NCBI GenBank assembly: GCA_028708055.1
Contig: JAQVZT010000182.1
Coordinates: 1 to 5,727, forward strand
Direction of reading: 5' to 3'
From: Methanothrix sp.
GTDB taxonomy: Archaea; Halobacteriota; Methanosarcinia; Methanotrichales; Methanotrichaceae
Length of the DNA stretch: 5,727 nt
Shown here: one piece after another, positions 1 through 5,560 of the stretch
Numbering within the stretch: the stretch's first letter is position 1
Layout of the letters: the number at the start of each line of letters is the position of its first letter
Notes under the pieces: generated by a model
Databases searched by the model: none
Seen by the model: only the letters and a program-made list of their open reading frames with translations
What the model was told of the DNA's origin: nothing
Position numbers and translations under genes: made by a program

Positions 1-107
1 TGATGGACCACGCTGATGATGTTGGCCTTGTTGTCCTTAAAGGGCTGCAAGGCCAAGAGAAGCTGACCTGGTACATCCTGTAGCTCTAAATCCATGGAAA
101 GTCGCAT
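1..107 (-). CDS. ACT-domain amino-acid-binding protein, COG2061 type (N-terminal part, runs off left edge)
   Basis: Only about 35 N-terminal residues are in the window. The reading frame begins MRLSMDLELQDVPGQL and continues through a stretch ending in NIISVVH. This is the beta-alpha-beta start of an ACT domain: a hydrophobic first strand, the DVPGQL turn where an ACT ligand usually binds, a helix, and a second strand. In methanogens, proteins of this kind are often encoded next to homoserine dehydrogenase and are thought to sense amino acids; the neighbour cannot be seen here. The start at 107 is chosen because GAGG lies 6 nt upstream of that ATG and because relatives typically begin this way. 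An in-frame ATG at 119 would add MRNA but has no good ribosome binding site. The family call rests on motif recognition only; specificity is unknown. Confidence 0.78.
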   Translation of the reverse strand, partial: MRLSMDLELQDVPGQLLLALQPFKDNKANIISVVH

Positions 108-214
108 AGCATTCCTCATAATATGATAGGGGTGTGGTTTATGTTATGGGAAATAAAGGTTGTTGTAGAGGTGGTTGTGGATCAATTGGATTTGATGGTC
201 AGAATCTGGAGAAG

Positions 215-241
215 AAAAATCTGCTTTCGCCAAAGATTTTT
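215..241 (-). terminator. Possible hairpin/T-rich terminator after the surface-protein unit
   Basis: AAAAATCT (215-222) and AGATTTTT (234-241) form an 8-bp inverted repeat with an 11-nt loop; an alternative inner pairing is CTTT-CGCC-AAAG. Read on the minus strand, the stem ends in TTTTT followed by CTTC. It lies between the end of the 300-1604 gene and the start of the ACT gene on the same strand, where an attenuating or terminating element would make sense. The stem is A:T-rich and weak, so this is only a candidate. Confidence 0.3.
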
Positions 242-282
242 GGTTTTTCTGGACTCTGGCTGCCTGCCAATGAGTGGGCAAT

Positions 283-288
283 AAAAAA
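283..288 (-). terminator. T6 tract just after the 300-1604 gene
   Basis: Six A residues on the plus strand give TTTTTT on the minus strand, about 11 nt past the TAA of the membrane-anchored protein gene. Archaeal RNA polymerase can terminate at short U-runs without a hairpin, so this is the simplest candidate for the end of the two-gene surface transcript. Confidence 0.4.
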
Positions 289-299
289 TATGTGTGAGG

Positions 300-1604
300 T
301 TATTCGTCAAACGTTAAAATCACTAATCCCACAATGCATACTATTAGAATTATAGAAAAAACTATATGTGGGAGAGAGCTGGTTCCTGTATATAAAAATA
401 TGCCCGAAATTATTGTAATTAATGCTGCAATTAATACAAATATTGCTATCTCTCTATAATTTCTAGTTTTAGGATTATGTCCATGTTTTTGCGCCAATTC
501 TCTCCCAAGATAGCGAATTTCCAATCCATAAAAAAATAGCGATAAAATAACAAGTAATATAGATAGTGCGGGATAATATTGTTCAATTAGCCTAAAGACT
601 CTATCTTCCACAACTATCTCTTTATCGAAGTGACTTGGATCATCCTCAATTGTGATAGTAGGCAATAACCGTGAACCACTTTGTTTATGTACAATGATGA
701 CTCGTACGACAGTATAATTGTCGGAACTTATAATCCAGTTTTTTATTATGCTGCCATTGTATTTCTGCCTGCTGTTATAGCATGATCTATCTAAATAGAT
801 ATCGTATTGATCAGAAGTTTCTAAAACGATTTTGCAGGGATATGCATCGAGAGAACATGGATAGCTGTTTTTTATATAATAATTCAGCACCATAGGTGTT
901 CCGGCATAAATATTCAGTCGCTCTGCGTCAACATTTACCTCAAATTCATAAGGTTTTACCTCAATATCACGATTATATTCTGTATCTTGGATCTTAGGTT
1001 CTGCATCAATAAATCTCACATTGGTTTGAAGCCCGTATATTCCGATTTGACCTGGGGTAGTGATATTATATGAATAGGTTATATGATATTGAGGTTTCCA
1101 TTTCGAGACATTAAGAAATATAGTATTATTTTTTAGATAATAATCAGTTTTATTTAAAAATATATGGTCTGAACTATTAAATCTATCATATATCACGGGG
1201 GATTCTAGGGAATCAATTATGATACCAGAGTCAACCTTTTCCATTATCAGTATATTCCTCAATTCCCTTCTTACACCTTTCATATCTATTTTTATTTTAT
1301 ATTTTTTAATTGGCAAGAAGCGGTTATTATTCGGGCTTATTGTTTGATAGATCTGTATTTGATCAGAGCTGTAATCGTTCGGATCAAATCCCGCCGGCAA
1401 TGACGAACCTAGCGAAGAGGAGGAACCACCTGATTTTGAACCCTCACCAATTCCTTGATCTGGGTGAATCTGAGTACTCGCAGAGTATGTTGGCACAGGA
1501 GACACTTCCTTTGGACGTGATGGAATCCAAACGCAGTCTACAATAGATGTAAATATTAGCAGAAAAATTATGCCAATAATTAAAAGTCGGAAAACTGATC
1601 GCAT
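300..1604 (-). CDS. Membrane-anchored extracellular protein with beta-sandwich-like domains and three C-terminal membrane helices
   Basis: I do not recognise a named family. Numbering from the ATG at 1604 (434 aa): a positively charged start and hydrophobic segment at about 6-22 (signal or anchor), then a Pro/Ser/Gly linker to about 72 including GGSSSSLGSS. Two stretches with beta-sandwich character follow, about 100-200 and 218-322. The first resembles the S-layer/DUF11 type (TYSYNITTPGQIGIYGL) and the second has an Ig-like strand pattern (NIYAGTPMVLNYYIKN). Membrane helices lie at about 345-362, 385-406 and 412-432. The Arg/Lys-rich loop between the first two predicts a cytoplasmic loop and an outside ectodomain. 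There are seven N-X-S/T sequons. A GTG at 1616 would add four residues. The ATG is preferred because it forms TAATG with the upstream stop and has GGTGG upstream, so translation is probably coupled. The gene is A+T-rich. It may tether or display the beta-helix partner; this is inference. Confidence 0.78.
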   Translation of the reverse strand: MRSVFRLLIIGIIFLLIFTSIVDCVWIPSRPKEVSPVPTYSASTQIHPDQGIGEGSKSGGSSSSLGSSLPAGFDPNDYSSDQIQIYQTISPNNNRFLPIKKYKIKIDMKGVRRELRNILIMEKVDSGIIIDSLESPVIYDRFNSSDHIFLNKTDYYLKNNTIFLNVSKWKPQYHITYSYNITTPGQIGIYGLQTNVRFIDAEPKIQDTEYNRDIEVKPYEFEVNVDAERLNIYAGTPMVLNYYIKNSYPCSLDAYPCKIVLETSDQYDIYLDRSCYNSRQKYNGSIIKNWIISSDNYTVVRVIIVHKQSGSRLLPTITIEDDPSHFDKEIVVEDRVFRLIEQYYPALSILLVILSLFFYGLEIRYLGRELAQKHGHNPKTRNYREIAIFVLIAALITIISGIFLYTGTSSLPHIVFSIILIVCIVGLVILTFDE

Positions 1605-2875
1605 TATTCCAGCCACCAGATATTATTTTTTGTTGCCAATGGCGAATGATAGCAGCTGTTATCTCTATACTTATGGCATATCATGGAGTCATTGCAATAG
1701 TATTCTATTTGATTGTCATCTATATCAATATAATTATTGCCTCTCTCTTTTTTTATATAGATATTATTGATATCAAGTGAGCTAGTCCCTGTTTGATTAT
1801 CTATGTAATATTCAAAATTGCTTACATGAATACTATTGTTCCTAACCAAAAAATTAGTTGAACTGTCTAGCTGCAATCCATCAGTTTTAGCGATTGCCGA
1901 GTCTATAATATTGTTTTGTATTTCGTTATCTGTACTATTCACTATTAGGAGCCCTGCATATTTAAAATCGCTAATGAAACTATTATATATACTACAATTA
2001 TTGCTTGAATGTATGCATACGCCATAATCGCCATTTTTCAAGCTGATACCTTCAATATATACGCTATGTGTATTATTTATCAAAATATTAAACTGATTGT
2101 AATTAGATGAAATTATAACTGCTTCTGCGCCTAATTCAGGCTTAATTAAAAAGTCCTCTGCATTAATTTCAATATTTCCATTGTAATCCCCATTCTGCAA
2201 ATATAATGTTTTATCAAATACATTTTCTTGTGAATGTTCATCATTTTGCAATTGATCTAGCGCATATATTACATTTTGGAGGTTTGTATTTCTTTCAATA
2301 TGGACGGATTTGCAGGGTTTTTTAAGAACATCAATTATCATCGACAAATTTGCACCGGCTGATATATTGCACTCATTGGCCGTCTTATTCTCGTAAGTTG
2401 GACTCGAACCAATGTTTTCTTGTTTGGGAAATGCTATCTCAATCCACCCTCCTTTTAAATTTGTACTAGTTAATCGCAGCTCCAATTCATCGCTTTTATT
2501 TATGATGAATCCAACGGGTTCTTCAGACCATTTGTCACTCTTGCAAGAGGATTTATAATATCCATTTATATAGAAATCTATTGATCTTGAACTCCTCTTT
2601 TTATCCATTCTCCAATTGAATTTAAAATTTCCACCGGCATGATTCATTATTTGGACTTTTATTGGTTCGTTGTCTTTATTATTTTCGATTTCAATCTTAT
2701 ATAAAATCCACTCGACGTTTGAATAACTATATTTCTCATTGGAATCTAAAACAGGAGAATAGAGTATATCACCAGACCTCAATTCCAATTGAGATTCGGC
2801 AGCAACCGTTGCTGCGCATAAAACTAATGTTAGGAGAGCAACATTCAATGAATAATTTAATATCCGCGAAGCCAT
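1604..2875 (-). CDS. Secreted parallel beta-helix (NosD/PbH1-like) surface protein
   Basis: Counting from the GTG at 2878, a signal peptide covers residues 1-27 with a likely cut after VAA. An N-terminal region (about 28-155) looks beta-rich and is unassigned. A C-terminal part (about 190-395) has the short repeating turns of a right-handed parallel beta-helix: hydrophobic strands alternating with N/D/G turns, as in NNTHSVYIEGISLKNGDYG, NNCSIYNSFI, NSTDNEIQNNIIDS and NFLVRNNSIHVSN. This is the NosD/periplasmic copper-binding or Beta_helix type common in methanogen surface proteins. About ten N-X-S/T sequons and eight cysteines outside the signal peptide (112, 170, 189, 288, 295, 395, 401, 409) suggest a glycosylated, disulfide-bonded exoprotein. 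No membrane anchor is seen. ATG at 2875 is preferred over GTG at 2878; AAGG lies just upstream. It is first in a unit with the anchored protein, with which it shares one base. Ligand unknown; carbohydrate binding or cleavage is possible but no catalytic motif is visible. Confidence 0.82.
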   Translation of the reverse strand: MASRILNYSLNVALLTLVLCAATVAAESQLELRSGDILYSPVLDSNEKYSYSNVEWILYKIEIENNKDNEPIKVQIMNHAGGNFKFNWRMDKKRSSRSIDFYINGYYKSSCKSDKWSEEPVGFIINKSDELELRLTSTNLKGGWIEIAFPKQENIGSSPTYENKTANECNISAGANLSMIIDVLKKPCKSVHIERNTNLQNVIYALDQLQNDEHSQENVFDKTLYLQNGDYNGNIEINAEDFLIKPELGAEAVIISSNYNQFNILINNTHSVYIEGISLKNGDYGVCIHSSNNCSIYNSFISDFKYAGLLIVNSTDNEIQNNIIDSAIAKTDGLQLDSSTNFLVRNNSIHVSNFEYYIDNQTGTSSLDINNIYIKKERGNNYIDIDDNQIEYYCNDSMICHKYRDNSCYHSPLATKNNIWWLE

Positions 2876-2896
2876 CACGCCTTACTACCAACAATC

Positions 2897-2905
2897 AAAT
2901 ATAAA
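2897..2905 (-). promoter_or_regulatory. TATA box for the beta-helix surface gene
   Basis: On the minus strand this reads TTTATATTT, close to the archaeal TATA consensus. Its centre is about 26 bp upstream of the ATG at 2875, which would place the transcript start at or next to the start codon and give a leaderless mRNA. A second TATA-like palindrome at 2936-2949 could give a longer leader of about 40 nt starting near 2917. Confidence 0.5.
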
Positions 2906-2935
2906 TCTTTTGGATATTAATAGATATCAGTAAAA

Positions 2936-2949
2936 ATTTTATATAAAAT
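2936..2949. promoter_or_regulatory. 14-bp palindromic TATA element
   Basis: ATTTTATATAAAAT is a perfect 14-bp palindrome, so it offers an equally good TATA box on both strands. On the minus strand it would start a transcript near 2917, ahead of the beta-helix gene. On the plus strand it would start one near 2969, exactly at the ATG of a 54-codon frame. Position and sequence are seen directly; promoter activity is inferred. Confidence 0.4.
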
Positions 2950-3170
2950 AAATTAAACTGCTTGGCGCTATGAATCAGATTGCTGTCGTACACATCGCAG
3001 CAAGCTGCAGAGTATCTGATAAAATCAATGATATCATTTCTCCGTCGCAAAGCGTTTGCTTGACTAGTAAAGAATGCCATAGATTCTTTTTGCATCATCA
3101 TCATCTCGAAATAGTTCCACTTGAGGATACTTAGTTGGCAGAATAATTTGAGCCTCCTGCGCAGGACCAT

Positions 3171-3959
3171 TCAATTATCTATCATTAGTCCAGTGATCTC
3201 TAACGCATACAACAGTGCCGCTCCCCTCATTTCCTTGTCTCCCGGCACCCTTGCCAGCCCCAGCCTCCTGGCCAGCAGCGTTGCTCTCTCATCTCCAAAG
3301 TAAATCTGCATGCCTTTGAGGCGGAGAAGAAGATGAAATAGCTCGGCCTCGTCCCTTGCGCCTTCAAAGAGCTGGTCCAGCTGCTTCTTGGCACCGGCAT
3401 CCCCCTTGATTCTCGAAGACAATTCCGCTATCCTGGCCCTCATTTTTCCGTCGGCTGAGCATATGGGAAATCTGTTGACCTTTTTCTGCTCCTCGCATAT
3501 GAGCAGATTCATTTTCGATAGGTAGAGTGCTGCTATGCAGACCTGTGGTTTTGCGGAATGGATACGGCAGCCCGGCAGAGCAGGATCATAAAAAGGACAT
3601 GACTCGCCCGGTGCTTTTTTGAGCATTCTTGCCGATCCCACAAGCTCGCTCTTCAGCTCATGGGGCCTCGTGTAGTCCTTCATGAACCTCTTTAAGGATA
3701 CGCCCAGGTACCGGGCGATCCTGCGGCAGTCCTCGATGGTAACGGCAATGACCTTTTCCTCCCGGCAGCATCGGCCGCATCTATCGCAAACGAACAGCAG
3801 GCTCAGTGCAGTGTTTGCCAGGAAATAGGGCTGAAACTCCGGGGAGATCATCCCGTCCATCTCAGATATGACCTGATCCAGATTCCTGAGCCCACCACTC
3901 GGGACTAGATCTTTCAGGGCCTGCATGGCTCTTATAACTCGATCGATCTCTTCTCTCAA
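3171..3959 (-). CDS. YkgJ-type CxxCxxCC zinc/iron-chelating domain protein
   Basis: The 262-aa product carries the family signature (PF03692, formerly UPF0153): CDRCGRCC at 58-65, then SCPFYDP (Cys121), GCRIHSAKPQVC (Cys131, Cys141), and later Cys155 and Cys167. These cysteines are the expected metal ligands. Family members are thought to bind zinc or an iron-sulfur centre, but no reaction is established. The protein has about 55 extra N-terminal residues and a helical C-terminal extension (about 170-262) beyond the core. It has no signal peptide or membrane segment, so it is probably cytoplasmic. The start is TTG (3957-3959). It is supported by GGATGTGAT, one mismatch from the archaeal Shine-Dalgarno GGAGGTGAT, 6 nt upstream; no ATG or GTG lies in frame in the short gap. 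It begins 50 nt after the phosphoesterase stop, on the same strand, suggesting one operon. Confidence 0.9.
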   Translation of the reverse strand: MREEIDRVIRAMQALKDLVPSGGLRNLDQVISEMDGMISPEFQPYFLANTALSLLFVCDRCGRCCREEKVIAVTIEDCRRIARYLGVSLKRFMKDYTRPHELKSELVGSARMLKKAPGESCPFYDPALPGCRIHSAKPQVCIAALYLSKMNLLICEEQKKVNRFPICSADGKMRARIAELSSRIKGDAGAKKQLDQLFEGARDEAELFHLLLRLKGMQIYFGDERATLLARRLGLARVPGDKEMRGAALLYALEITGLMIDN

Positions 3960-3965
3960 ACCTTT

Positions 3966-3974
3966 ATCACATCC
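3966..3974 (-). promoter_or_regulatory. Shine-Dalgarno site that fixes the TTG start
   Basis: Read on the minus strand, this is GGATGTGAT, eight of nine positions matching GGAGGTGAT, followed by a 6-nt spacer and TTG. It is the main reason to accept the unusual start codon of the YkgJ-type gene. Confidence 0.55.
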
Positions 3975-4009
3975 CTGAACATTTCCCTGGCCACCATCAA
4001 GTTTGCCGT

Positions 4010-4696
4010 TTAAAACTGGATAAGTTCTACATCTATGCCGTTACCAATATCGATGAGTGCCCCAAATCCCCGACGCATCTCTCCCACATTGACAATCCTG
4101 GTGGTGCCGATGAGGCCTATTCCCCTCGCTTCATGAATATGCCCGCAGAGAACAACGTCCGGCTGATGCTCCTCTACGAAACGGCGCAGGCTGACCGATC
4201 CTGAGCTCTCCCCATTGTAAAGAGTATCTTGCACTCCCCGAGGCGGTTGGTGGACGATTATTATCTTGATTTTTGTATCGGCTATTTTCGGATAGATCGC
4301 TTTCAGGTTCTCATAAACCTCGCCATCCTGATGATAGTAGCGGGCTGGGTCTCCCAGACGCCTGGGGTCTCTCGCTACAATTCCGCCCATGCCCAGGAAG
4401 CCCAGGCCTGCATGGCGAGAAAAGGATCGATGGAGCATTTGCAGTCCTGCCTGCACCCATAGATCGGGAACCACATCTTTGTGGTCCATATTTCCGGGAA
4501 CGATTAGCACTGGAGCGCCCAGGCGGGCCAGAGATAGAGCTGCTGGACGGGACGACTCCTTGCTGCCGCCATTGTGCAGATCGCCGCAAAAGACGATGAG
4601 GTCGGCATCAATACCCTCCAGCCTGCTCAGCATATCGATGCGGTCATGCAGGTCCGCCAGCGCCAAAATCCGAAGAGGTCTCATTGCTCCGGCCAT
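4010..4696 (-). CDS. Calcineurin-like metallophosphoesterase (COG2129/Icc-related)
   Basis: All five metallophosphoesterase motifs are present in order in this 228-aa protein: ADLHD (Asp15, His17), FCGDLHNGG (Asp39), PGNMD (Asn69), VHQPP (His149) and CGHIHEARG (His186, His188). These residues bind the two metal ions of the active site. The GNMD form and the GHIHEARG ending are typical of the archaeal/bacterial COG2129 group, whose substrates are mostly unknown; phosphodiester or phosphomonoester hydrolysis is expected. The protein is full length and cytoplasmic. The first ATG is at 4696. An ATG at 4684 (MRPLRIL) is an equally good start, with GGAG close upstream, and the extra MAGA may not be translated. 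The gene is divergent from the secreted-protein gene and leads a probable operon with the YkgJ-type gene 50 nt downstream, so the two may act together; the link is contextual only. Confidence 0.92.
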   Translation of the reverse strand: MAGAMRPLRILALADLHDRIDMLSRLEGIDADLIVFCGDLHNGGSKESSRPAALSLARLGAPVLIVPGNMDHKDVVPDLWVQAGLQMLHRSFSRHAGLGFLGMGGIVARDPRRLGDPARYYHQDGEVYENLKAIYPKIADTKIKIIIVHQPPRGVQDTLYNGESSGSVSLRRFVEEHQPDVVLCGHIHEARGIGLIGTTRIVNVGEMRRGFGALIDIGNGIDVELIQF

Positions 4697-4726
4697 ATTC
4701 TACCGGATATCTTTAAGCGTCAGGAT

Positions 4727-4736
4727 GATATAAATA
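4727..4736 (-). promoter_or_regulatory. TATA box in the divergent promoter, most likely for the phosphoesterase operon
   Basis: The minus strand reads TATTTATATC, centred about 26 bp before position 4706. That would leave a 5' leader of roughly 10 nt for the ATG at 4696, or 22 nt for the ATG at 4684. The plus strand reads TATAAATA in the same place, preceded by purine-rich AGGATGA that could serve as a BRE, but it sits only about 21 bp before the ATG at 4754, closer than usual. Confidence 0.45.
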
Positions 4737-4742
4737 GAATAC

Positions 4743-4750
4743 GAGGATGA
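4743..4750 (+). promoter_or_regulatory. Ribosome binding site of the 4754 gene
   Basis: GAGGATGA lies 3 nt before the ATG, with GAGG 7 nt away, and differs by one base from GAGGTGA. It supports the ATG at 4754 rather than the in-frame ATG at 4784, and argues that the mRNA has a leader. Confidence 0.55.
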
Positions 4751-4753
4751 GCT

Positions 4754-5350
4754 ATGAAATATTCAACATTTATACTGATCGGCATGGTATTCCTGCTAAG
4801 CATTGTTGCGCTAATGTCCCATGCATCCGCTGAGTGTGTATCCTGCGAGAAAGAAGGAGACTGGGGGCAGAGCGCCAATGCATTTATCAATGGCCAGCCC
4901 ATGAGCGACGATCCGATTCCATTTGGTCCAAAAGTAGAAAGACAGACCACCTCGCAATTCGAGAAGCAGGATAAAGCCACAGACACGGCCGGACAGGGCA
5001 GCGCCTCCGTCGCCGCAGAGTTGCTCCTCAAGAGCCTCAATGTCACTCCTGCTCAGGCAAATCAGGCAAGCACTGTAAAGATCACAGCCACTTTTGCCCT
5101 GAATGGTTCTACGGAGGAACAGAAGGAATTGCAGCTGACTGCCGCAGCAACCATCAAGGATTCCACAGGCAAAGATATAGTTAAGCTCAACCTGATTCGG
5201 ACATCAGAGAATGAGTACTCCAAAGACTGGACGGTTAATGTTCCGCCAGGCATTTACAGCGTGGACATCGCCGCATCATCTCTGGAAGCAGCAGGAACCT
5301 TCGCCGATGCTGCACAAATCGAGGTAGTTGCATCTGGAAATGCCAGCTAG
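4754..5350 (+). CDS. Small secreted protein with a C-terminal Ig-like domain
   Basis: I do not recognise a named family. The 198-aa product starts with a signal peptide: Lys2, a hydrophobic core at about 6-20, and an ASA|EC cleavage site after residue 26. The mature protein begins with a CVSC pair (Cys28, Cys31), its only cysteines, which could form a disulfide or hold a metal. A polar, low-complexity linker (about 32-88) follows. Residues about 93-194 read like one beta-sandwich of the Ig/macroglobulin-MG2 kind: LNVTPAQANQASTVKITATF, a polar loop, TIKDSTGKDI, DWTVNVPPGIYSVDI and a last strand QIEVV. There are two N-X-S/T sequons (96, 117) and no membrane anchor. The ATG is supported by a Shine-Dalgarno site at 4743-4750. 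The gene stands alone between a divergent and a convergent neighbour. A structural or binding role at the cell surface is likely; no catalytic residues are visible. Confidence 0.87.
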   Translation: MKYSTFILIGMVFLLSIVALMSHASAECVSCEKEGDWGQSANAFINGQPMSDDPIPFGPKVERQTTSQFEKQDKATDTAGQGSASVAAELLLKSLNVTPAQANQASTVKITATFALNGSTEEQKELQLTAAATIKDSTGKDIVKLNLIRTSENEYSKDWTVNVPPGIYSVDIAASSLEAAGTFADAAQIEVVASGNAS

Positions 5351-5370
5351 GCAATCCTGTGGCATTAAAC

Positions 5371-5376
5371 TTTTTT
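5371..5376 (+). terminator. T6 terminator after the small secreted protein gene
   Basis: TTTTTT lies 20 nt past the TAG at 5348-5350, followed by a second T-run (TTTT) in the next 15 nt. This matches the short U-tracts at which archaeal transcription ends. Confidence 0.5.
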
Positions 5377-5428
5377 AAAAACATTTTGGTAAAGCAGTGA
5401 AAAATAGACTTTCCTTCTGCATTTCTCG

Positions 5429-5448
5429 ATAGGATTTAAATAGGATTT
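5429..5448. repeat. Short tandem direct repeat between convergent genes
   Basis: ATAGGATTT occurs at 5429-5437 and again at 5440-5448, giving an 11-bp period close to one helical turn. On the minus strand the stretch downstream of the tRNA (5446-5456) is T-rich and may be where the EF-1beta/tRNA transcript ends. Two short A+T-rich copies could arise by chance. Confidence 0.35.
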
Positions 5449-5469
5449 TAATAAAACTTCATGTGATCA

Positions 5470-5541
5470 TGGACTTGACGGGATTCGAACCCGTGGCCTC
5501 CGCCTTGCGAAGGCGGCGATCTACCACTGATCTACAAGCCC
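5470..5541 (-). tRNA. tRNA-Ala(CGC)
   Basis: The minus strand folds as a full cloverleaf of 72 nt. The acceptor GGGCTTG pairs with CAAGTCC. The D arm is GATC-AGTGGTA-GATC. The anticodon stem CCGCC/GGCGG encloses the loop TTCGCAA, so the anticodon is CGC and reads GCG alanine codons. The T arm is CGGGT-TCGAATC-CCG-like with the invariant TTCGAAT. The third acceptor pair is G3-U70, the identity mark for alanyl-tRNA synthetase, and the discriminator base is A73. The 3' CCA is not encoded (A is followed by TGA), so it must be added by the CCA enzyme. No intron is seen. The gene lies 19 nt downstream of the EF-1beta stop on the same strand, probably co-transcribed and then cut out. Confidence 0.97.
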
Positions 5542-5560
5542 AACTGTAAAGAGAATGGTT

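Larger units (their letters stand above)
2876..3170. other. Gap upstream of the surface unit: promoters, palindromes, doubtful small reading frames
   Basis: This stretch of about 295 bp separates the A+T-rich surface unit from the YkgJ-like gene and has no reading frame I can defend. It holds two TATA-like elements and three perfect palindromes of 12-14 bp (2936-2949, 3027-3038, 3155-3166). On the minus strand, a 91-codon frame (2895-3170) begins one base after the YkgJ stop but has no recognisable domain and drifts into poly-Ile/Phe over the promoter. A 36-codon minus frame (3064-3174, TTG start) has better-looking composition. On the plus strand a 54-codon frame (2970-3134) begins with ATG about 26 bp after the palindromic TATA box. 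One or more may be remnants of a decayed gene. Confidence 0.4.

Noticed and set aside
134..355. 73-codon plus-strand frame with a Cys/Gly-rich start (MGNKGCCRGGCGS)
   Set aside because: No ribosome binding site or TATA box at the right distance, no domain, and its last third overlaps the well-supported 300-1604 gene on the opposite strand.
2021..2870. Lipobox-like LVLC in the signal peptide of the beta-helix protein
   Set aside because: The residue before Cys21 is Leu rather than Gly, Ala or Ser, and a normal signal-peptidase site (VAA) follows a few residues later.
4229..4733. Several overlapping reading frames on both strands across the phosphoesterase gene
   Set aside because: They are other-frame readings of a gene whose five catalytic motifs are complete; their Arg/Pro/Ser-rich composition is typical of shadow frames in G+C-rich genes.
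4720..5253. Minus-strand frames antisense to the small secreted protein gene
   Set aside because: The plus-strand gene has a signal peptide, ribosome binding site and sensible domain layout; the antisense frames have none.
5435..5442. TTTAAATA as a plus-strand TATA box
   Set aside because: It would start a transcript antisense to the tRNA with no reading frame behind it; it is better explained as part of the A+T-rich direct repeat between convergent genes.
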